From: Lactuca virosa
Lineage: Eukaryota; Streptophyta; Magnoliopsida; Asterales; Asteraceae
Assembly (NCBI GenBank): GCA_928212115.1
Contig: CAKMRJ010005745.1
Span: 68,915,990 to 68,979,989, forward strand
DNA length: 64,000 nucleotides
Direction: 5' to 3'
Positions 57,780-64,000 of the stretch are shown here, piece by piece. Within the stretch, counting starts at the first letter, position 1; each line of letters begins with the position of its first letter. The position numbers and the translations under genes are program-made. Below the pieces are notes generated by a model. That model saw nothing but the letters and a program-made list of their open reading frames with translations, was not told the DNA's origin and made no database searches.

Positions 57780-60579
57780 ATCATGGTATCAGAGCAGTGG
57801 TTTAAGTGAACTAAATCCCATGGATTGGTATTTAGACTTAAACTATTGGAAGTTCAATATATGAACTGGAATCATTGTAAATATATGGATACAAACCATA
57901 GGAAACACTTAAGTGGGGTATTGGGTAGTGATAAACCCTAGTATTCTAAGACATTAACTTACTTCAAAAAATTTAGAGAATTAGTATATATGAACTAGGA
58001 ATTTTGAGAATTTCTAGATTTAAACATGAATGTTAAGTGAAGATGATACAATATGTATCTGATATATTTTAGGTTGAATACCTAATGGGGTAAGCACTAA
58101 TATTAAGAGGAGATATGCCTTATATTCTAATATGTGCTAAAGGATAAGTAAATATAGCATGCTTTAGGTTTCATACCTATATTGCTATTATTTGAGAAAG
58201 TTTAAGGTCTGTTGCCGACCTTGGTTTAGAAAATTTTATGTTTAGAATTCTAAGAATTTTCGTAATAGAATTTACATGAAATTTTTCGAAGTAATAAAGA
58301 TACTTATGATATTGATATTGATAAGTTTATTGATAAACGATCGAAGGATATCGTGAAATAATAAATATGGAATGTTATCGTAAATAGTGTATTAATACCT
58401 ATAAAGTGGTATTATGCATTTAAAATATGTAAGATAATATAATAACATCTTTGGAAGAAAGATGTGCGTTTGAAATACATTTGGATGAGATAAATGTTTT
58501 GGCATAATCGATGAAGTTGTTCAACCGCTGTCCAGATTAAAGCAGTGGTGATAGTTTATAGAGTCGGAAGAACCGAGGGTGGTGATAAATACTTCAACAG
58601 TATTGAAATTAATGTAGTAGAAGATTTAGAAGAAGAATTAAATGAAGATCAAGGAAAAGGCTAATGAAGTTTTAGACTTATTAGGCCAAGACTTTGTGAT
58701 GAAGTATGTAGTTCGAGTAGTAACCCTATACAGGATGCTCAGACTTAGTATTTAATAATACTGAGTGATGATTGACTTCTATCACATCCTTATGGAAGTT
58801 CCATTGTGTGTTAAGCCGACTTTAACATACAAGAGGGATAGTGAAATAGGTTATTTGGTTGTGAAAAGGCTGAGTGGCTTACTTGTTAGAGTAAGGTAGA
58901 GTACTTAGTTGAAGAAGTTATACACTCATATTTGTATGAGAAGAAATGTTGTAGTAGTTAAGAATGACAGAGAACCAAGTTGAAGCTAGTAGAGCTTGCT
59001 GAGATGCAGCTATAATGCAGACTTCTTAGGATAGACTCCTATGAAGTAGACTTAAAAGATACAACCATGAGACGAAAACTTACTCAGATACAGGAATGAT
59101 GATGTCATGAAAAGATAATGAAACCAACAAATATGTATGATGATTTGCATGAGTTAGAAGATGATGTAAGTAGTTGGAAACTATTTGTCATTACACTGCT
59201 AGAGGAATGGTTGTGGTGTAGTATGTCTTGCAGAGTAGACACTACCCGAGAAAGAATTTATATGAAGAAATGGAAGTAAAATTTCTATCGACCTATGGAA
59301 AAATATTAGAATATTCTAGATCGAGTATATGCATGAGAAGAATCCTAGAAGGCGAGTATAGGTAATCCAATATATTTGATAGAAACGCGAAAACCCTAGT
59401 TGAGTCTAGGAGAAATTGTTGTATGTACTTGTTTGAACGCACTTAGTGTGTGAAAATTTGCTTTGTGAAAACTTTTGAATGGTGACTTGGGAACTGCGAG
59501 ACAATACTTGGGACGAGTATGAGTAGGTGTGAATAGTAGTAGAGGCCTATACTACTGGAAGCACAGGACTCACGCTTGGATCAGGCAAAGTCACAAGGTT
59601 ACCAAGAAGCTAGTAAATGATTCCGTTTTATTCATGTGTGTCGTTACCTTCGTTTCGGTAATGACTAAGAAGATAATTATCGTTCAAATCTTAATGTCAT
59701 AAAGAATCGAGTCTGATTAGTATAAATCCGCGAAAGGATTTGATTGGTTCAGAGAACCATGTCTTATATAGTGACAACACTTTAGTAGGAATACTGAAGA
59801 AGTAAATGGTCGAGGTAGTCGATAGAAATATAACAATCTTCATTAAAGAATTGAGCAATCATTAGCCAGAGATGTGACTTGCTATGTGGTGTTACTGGCC
59901 ACAAGAAATGTTTCCGCCCTACTCTTACTAGTCAAATGGCGGGGAGTCAAGTTTTCCATTCAACAATCAAAGAGTACTCCAACTCAAAAGGAGGAGGTGC
60001 CAAAAGCTAAAAGATGTGTATGTCCGAAAGCACGAATTAGAGATACGTGGTGCTATTCTTTCTGTTCCAAAGCATCCACGTGTTGATCAAACTCTTTTTT
60101 TTCATTTTCTTTATTCCATCAGCTTGATTCATTTGATCTGATTCTAATACAAGAGTTTGGTTCGTTATGTGTCTTGTGCGTTATAAAATTAAAGGTCATT
60201 AGAATAAGACCATTCGAGTTGTTGTTATAGCAAAAGTAAAGACCTTATCTTGGGTTTAGTCTATAAACCAAGAAGGAGCAGGAGTCTGCAATGAGAATTG
60301 AGTTTTAACTCAAAGATTAGGATCGAAAGCCCAATAGAGAATGATGAGCGGGTGCAGGTTTGAGCACCGCTAGTAATAAGAAGTTTGAAGAGTTGACAAT
60401 TGTTTGGCAAACCAAAGTTAAAATCGTATATTTTAGATTACCACGGAGGAAGTAAGTTAGGACTCGAATGTTGTGACTAGTAATTTTCTCGTAAACTTTA
60501 GATCTGCTCACATCTTATTTGATTATGATGCCTCAGATTCTTTCGTGCCTTATAAATTCGCACATTCTTTTCAAATTGC
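57780..60579 (+). repeat. TE10 internal region, gag remnant, decayed
   Basis: From the primer-binding site to the protease trace. No clear gag domain or zinc knuckle could be read; short frames only. Position and context say it derives from leader and gag, with extensive decay. Confidence 0.5.
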
Positions 60580-60950
60580 TTGTTACGCAATTGTCCAATC
60601 ATTTCAATAGATAACATAGGAAATATATTATTACTTGCTGATAAAGTCTATAGAGATAGTGTTATAGGAATTGAAAGTTATAATCTTCCTGCTAACCTAA
60701 TTCCTATCTTTGATTATTCTCGACATGAATCGATTGTCAAAGAACTACGCAGATCTCTTGTGCTACGAAGAGATGATATGCATCCCTATCGAAAGGAGGG
60801 ATTCTATTTATGTCTACGGTGAAAATAATAAATTTCTTTCTTAAAAAACTCATAAATTTATATCGAAGGGATATTCTACTTATCCGGCTTATACAGTTAA
60901 TACCTTGAAAGAGGAGAAGAAAACTGTGAATGATAGCTTTGGATAATTTT
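60580..60950 (+). pseudogene. TE10 protease-region remnant, followed by deletion junction
   Basis: 80-codon frame (60580-60822) with NIGNILLLADKVYRDSVIGIE and NLPANLIPIFDY, resembling the second half of a Gypsy protease. After it a worn linker (YTVNTLKEEKKTVND) leads to about 60945, where the sequence changes to integrase-type without passing through RT. The active-site D-S/T-G is not visible. Confidence 0.55.
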
Positions 60951-61744
60951 CGACCGGCTGATGAAGAGTGCATATATTCTCGCCACACGTGAAACGGCTC
61001 CATTGGAGAAATACGCGTAAGTTTACTTAGACGAAATCATCGCGAGACATGGTGTGCCACTAAAGATTATTTCCGATCGTGATACTCGCTTCACTTCTCA
61101 CTTTTGGCTAGTATGAAAAGTGAATTGGGATCTCGAGTTGCTCCCAACACAGCTTATCATCCCCAGACCGATGGTTAGACGGAGAGAATAATCCAAACAG
61201 TAGAAGATATGCTTCGTGCATGTGTCTTAGAGTTCGGTAGTAAATGTGAACACCATTATGTTGGCATAATGTAGGACAGAAAATCCTTGGTGGTCCTGAA
61301 ATGATTCAAGACACCACTGATAAGATTCAAATTATACGAGAAAGAATGAAAGTAGCCCAGGATCGACAAAAGACCTGCAGAGAAATGGAGGAGACGATCC
61401 ATAGAATTCCAAGTGGGTGATACTGAAGGTAACCCGTGGAAAGGTATTATGAAATTTGAGAAGAAAAGGAGATTGAGTCCTAGATTTGTTGGACTTTTCA
61501 AAATTATCTAACAAACATACCGCTTGGAATTGCCTGAAGATTTGGCAGGTATTCATGATGTATTTCATGTAAGATATCTACGTAAATGCTTGAGCATATA
61601 TGATGAAACGGTTCCATTATCCAAGATGAAACGGGATAATAAACTTATACTTAGGGAAAATAAGAATGAGATAAGAGCGAAATATCCTCATTTGTCCAAA
61701 TCGTTGTGATTTCGGGGACGAAATCCTCAAAAGGAGGAGGTATT
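60951..61744 (+). pseudogene. TE10 integrase remnant and polypurine tract
   Basis: Plus-strand fragments: [16 protein letters not shown] then [12 protein letters not shown] with the second catalytic Asp (61020-61115), then a frameshifted stretch with the P-Q-T-D-G and ERIIQTVEDML-type blocks (61150-61220). 61524-61709 encodes MELPEDLAGIHDVFHVRYLRK, the integrase C-terminal region. Frame changes occur near 61110 and 61260, and a small deletion lies near 61245. AAAAGGAGGAGGTATT follows at 61729-61744 next to the 3' LTR. Confidence 0.75.
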
Positions 61745-63999
61745 TGTAACATACACGTTTTGAAATCGTGTTATGTAATTTGAAAAGTTAATAATATTAT
61801 GAAATATTATGTGAAATTGAGTGTTGAGTTCTAACAGATAGTTTTTACTAGAAATGAAGTAAAACTATGTTTAGAATCACTCACAAATTATTGGAAGTCT
61901 TATGAGATTCCAATTAAAAGCCAAATAGTGAAATTTAGCGAAAATATAAAATTTGAAATAATTAAATTTTATTATTGAAAGTTGTAGATAATCTCGTTAG
62001 AAACACGTAGGTGAAAACCTCGTCGAAATCCGAGTTATAACGAAGAAGTTATGACTAATCGAAGATCCGCGATAAAACCGGCACGGTGCCGAATGACGTA
62101 AAAAGTGAGTTTTTGATAAACTACTTTTTAGCCTTAGTGATCTAAATGAAAGTCGTAGTATTCGTTAAACCGAGAAGTTCGATAAAAAGAACGCCAAAAT
62201 CTGACTTCGTATGAGGAAGTTATGATTTTTACAAGTTTCAGCTTAGCAGTAGACAGCTAAAAACTCGAATTTTAGATCGAGTGATTTTTAGCCAACACAA
62301 CCTAAACGAGAATCGAAGGTCTCGTCATTAGCAGTACAACGGTAAAAAGTCTGACGAAAACGGACGTCGGATGAAGAAGTTATGAATTTTTAACGGATTT
62401 ACCAGTCCAGGTTTGTTAAAAATAATATTATAAAAATAAAGTCAAAATTTTCCGACGAAGTCTAAACGAAAGTTGTAAAGCATAATTTTCTCTACGCGTG
62501 CATATAAAGATTTTCCGACGAAGTCTCAATCCCTGTGTCCGATCCATGACTCATCCTTGCATGAACAGTACCCGCGTGTCACTTCCGGATTCGACCAACT
62601 TCGCGACCAGTAGCCTTCCGACGCGCCTCGCACACCCGTCTGAAGCGAGGCTCGCAGCCTGCCACCGCTGCGCTCGCTGTGCTGCTGCCGCGTGTCGCTG
62701 CTGCTGACTTCTCCCTTCTGATCGGCCGACCCCTCGCCCTATAAATACAAGGCATGCGAGCCTGCCGAGGAAAATGGAGAAATTGCAAATTTTCACCCTT
62801 TTCAATATTTTTGGTATTTGGCTTTCCGAAGCCCGGGATTAATTCCAAAGCCCGAAACGCGCCCCGAGATTCCCGAGAAGCCCGAAAAATTTATCTTTTC
62901 GGTTTCGAAGCTCTACCTTCGCAGAGCCCGGTGTTCAAGAAAACTCCCGGTTTTCAACAACGAAGGTCATATTTAGAGCCGAAGTGCTGCCCAAATTATT
63001 ATTTTGACCCCCGGTTAATTCACGGTGAGTTTAATATGTAGAAACAATTGTATGTTATGTGTTATATGTGCTATGTGCTTTTCCATGTTATCCTCTCGAG
63101 TTGTTGTATCCGCTATTTTTATAGCAAGGCTGTACCTCTGACTTGAAGTGTATGACATAGGCATCACTTGGTATTGGTATGAACCGTTGACCATGAAGTG
63201 TATGACATAGGCATCACTTTGGCTTCGGTAGAATGAAAATATTCCTGAGTATTTTCCCGTGTTATTTTTATTTCTGCTATTTATGATAGCAAAGCTATAC
63301 CTTTGACCATGTGATCAGTTTAAGAACTCAGATTCACAGTGGTACTGGTATGTAGCCTCTGGCCATGTAGAGCATGTCCCCCAGTAAGTGAATGACTATT
63401 CTATGGCATTGGCAGAAGGTTAGACAGGGCGTGAAAACCTGAAATCTACCTTAATGTTAATCAGAAATTGTTTGTCTTCAGTGCCATTTGGGCCGAAGCG
63501 TTATTGATGTTTATCAAGTATGGAAATTGTTATATCTCAATGATTGTATATCTTTGAATCAAATCAATAATTGTTAGGGAAAACTTATCACATTATGCCT
63601 TTGTTGTTCCTTGCTTCTATTTGCTTCTGCCATATTGGTATATATATGGCATAACGTTATATTGTATCTATTATTGAACTCACTAAGCGTTATCGCTTAC
63701 CCCTCCCAACGTTTTAACATAATGCAGGCAATAAGCACCCAGTATAGTTGGAAGAATTAGAATAGTTGTAATATTATTTTTTGTATTTTGGTTTAGGTTT
63801 GTATAGATTTACAATATCCTGGGTAGTCATGTAAAATCTTAAAACATAGTCGGTTTGTATCCAATCTTTTGTAATGACTTTATCAATGTAAAAATATTAT
63901 TTTATGAATATGCATGTAGCATGTTATGGGAGTAACCTATATTGTCAAGTATGAAAGTTTGGTTTCAGAAATATGAAAGTATAGAAAGGGGTTCTTTCA
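61745..63999 (+). repeat. TE10 3' LTR
   Basis: 2255 bp, same ends as the 5' LTR. It lacks the counterpart of about 56134-56300 and in its place has a 16-base copy of TTTTCCGACGAAGTCT from 48 bases upstream (62448-62463 copied at 62511-62526). TATA-like TATAAATACAAGG near 62740. The right end at 63999 leaves one base of flank. Confidence 0.93.
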
Positions 64000-64000
64000 T

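Larger units (their letters stand above)
55371..63999 (+). mobile_element. TE10: Gypsy element with deleted RT
   Basis: LTRs 55371-57779 and 61745-63999 (TGTAACATAC to TTCTTTCA), primer-binding site TGGTATCAGAGC at 57784-57795, polypurine run AAAAGGAGGAGG before the right LTR. Inserted in the TE8 3' LTR; left flank TAATA (55366-55370), of which only the first base of the expected right copy is in the window. The internal region is just 3965 bp; protease and integrase traces are adjacent, so RT and RNase H are missing. Confidence 0.88.

Overview
This is plant nuclear DNA from a repeat-dense eudicot chromosome. Copia primer-binding sites complementary to initiator tRNA-Met, several chromovirus-type Gypsy LTRs and one multi-exon plant gene show this. 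I infer Asteraceae, most likely lettuce (Lactuca), because the 11-bp motif ACTCGSCGAGT seeded through the repeats is one I associate with lettuce; that point is memory, not proof. No bacterial-style operon, CRISPR array, tRNA or rRNA gene is visible.

The only convincing host gene is DCP1, the mRNA-decapping activator, on the minus strand (29580-34630). It has eight exons rebuilt from splice sites and reading phase, 366 codons, and the N-terminal EVH1-like domain and C-terminal trimerisation segment in place. One intron uses a GC-AG pair, and three small foldback/MITE elements sit in its introns.

Left of DCP1 is a nest of retrotransposons read on the minus strand. An old Copia (TE1: 5' LTR 24639-25289, integrase 21825-22430, RT 9884-10620) was split by a full-length Copia (TE2: 10928-21824, duplication GTTAT). 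TE2 was split by a solo LTR (TE3: 14273-17236, duplication AGTTT). TE1 was also hit by a Copia with GA-rich LTRs (TE4: 2229-9883), which carries a solo Gypsy-type LTR (TE5: 3220-5634, ATTTA) and a solo Copia LTR (TE6: 7735-8518, CGAGC). A further solo LTR (TE7: 25301-27457, TCCCA) lies between TE1 and DCP1.

Right of DCP1 are a decayed PIF/Harbinger-like ORF1 remnant and three successively interrupted LTR fragments (36685, 36902, 38469). Then comes a plus-strand Copia (TE8, from 38835) holding a rearranged Tekay-like Gypsy (TE9: 41392-50014), an 8-bp-TSD hAT-like element (50049-50822) and a Gypsy element whose RT is deleted (TE10: 55371-63999). Most right-side nests open in the window but close beyond it, which predicts the sequence past base 64000.

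The least expected pattern is in the LTRs. Most Gypsy-type LTR families here carry their own iterated short palindrome, in several cases in clusters flanking the TATA box, and the ACTCGSCGAGT version is shared with the leaders of two Copia elements. Inverted telobox pairs next to TATA and a roughly 160-bp repeated module are further layers of LTR promoter structure.
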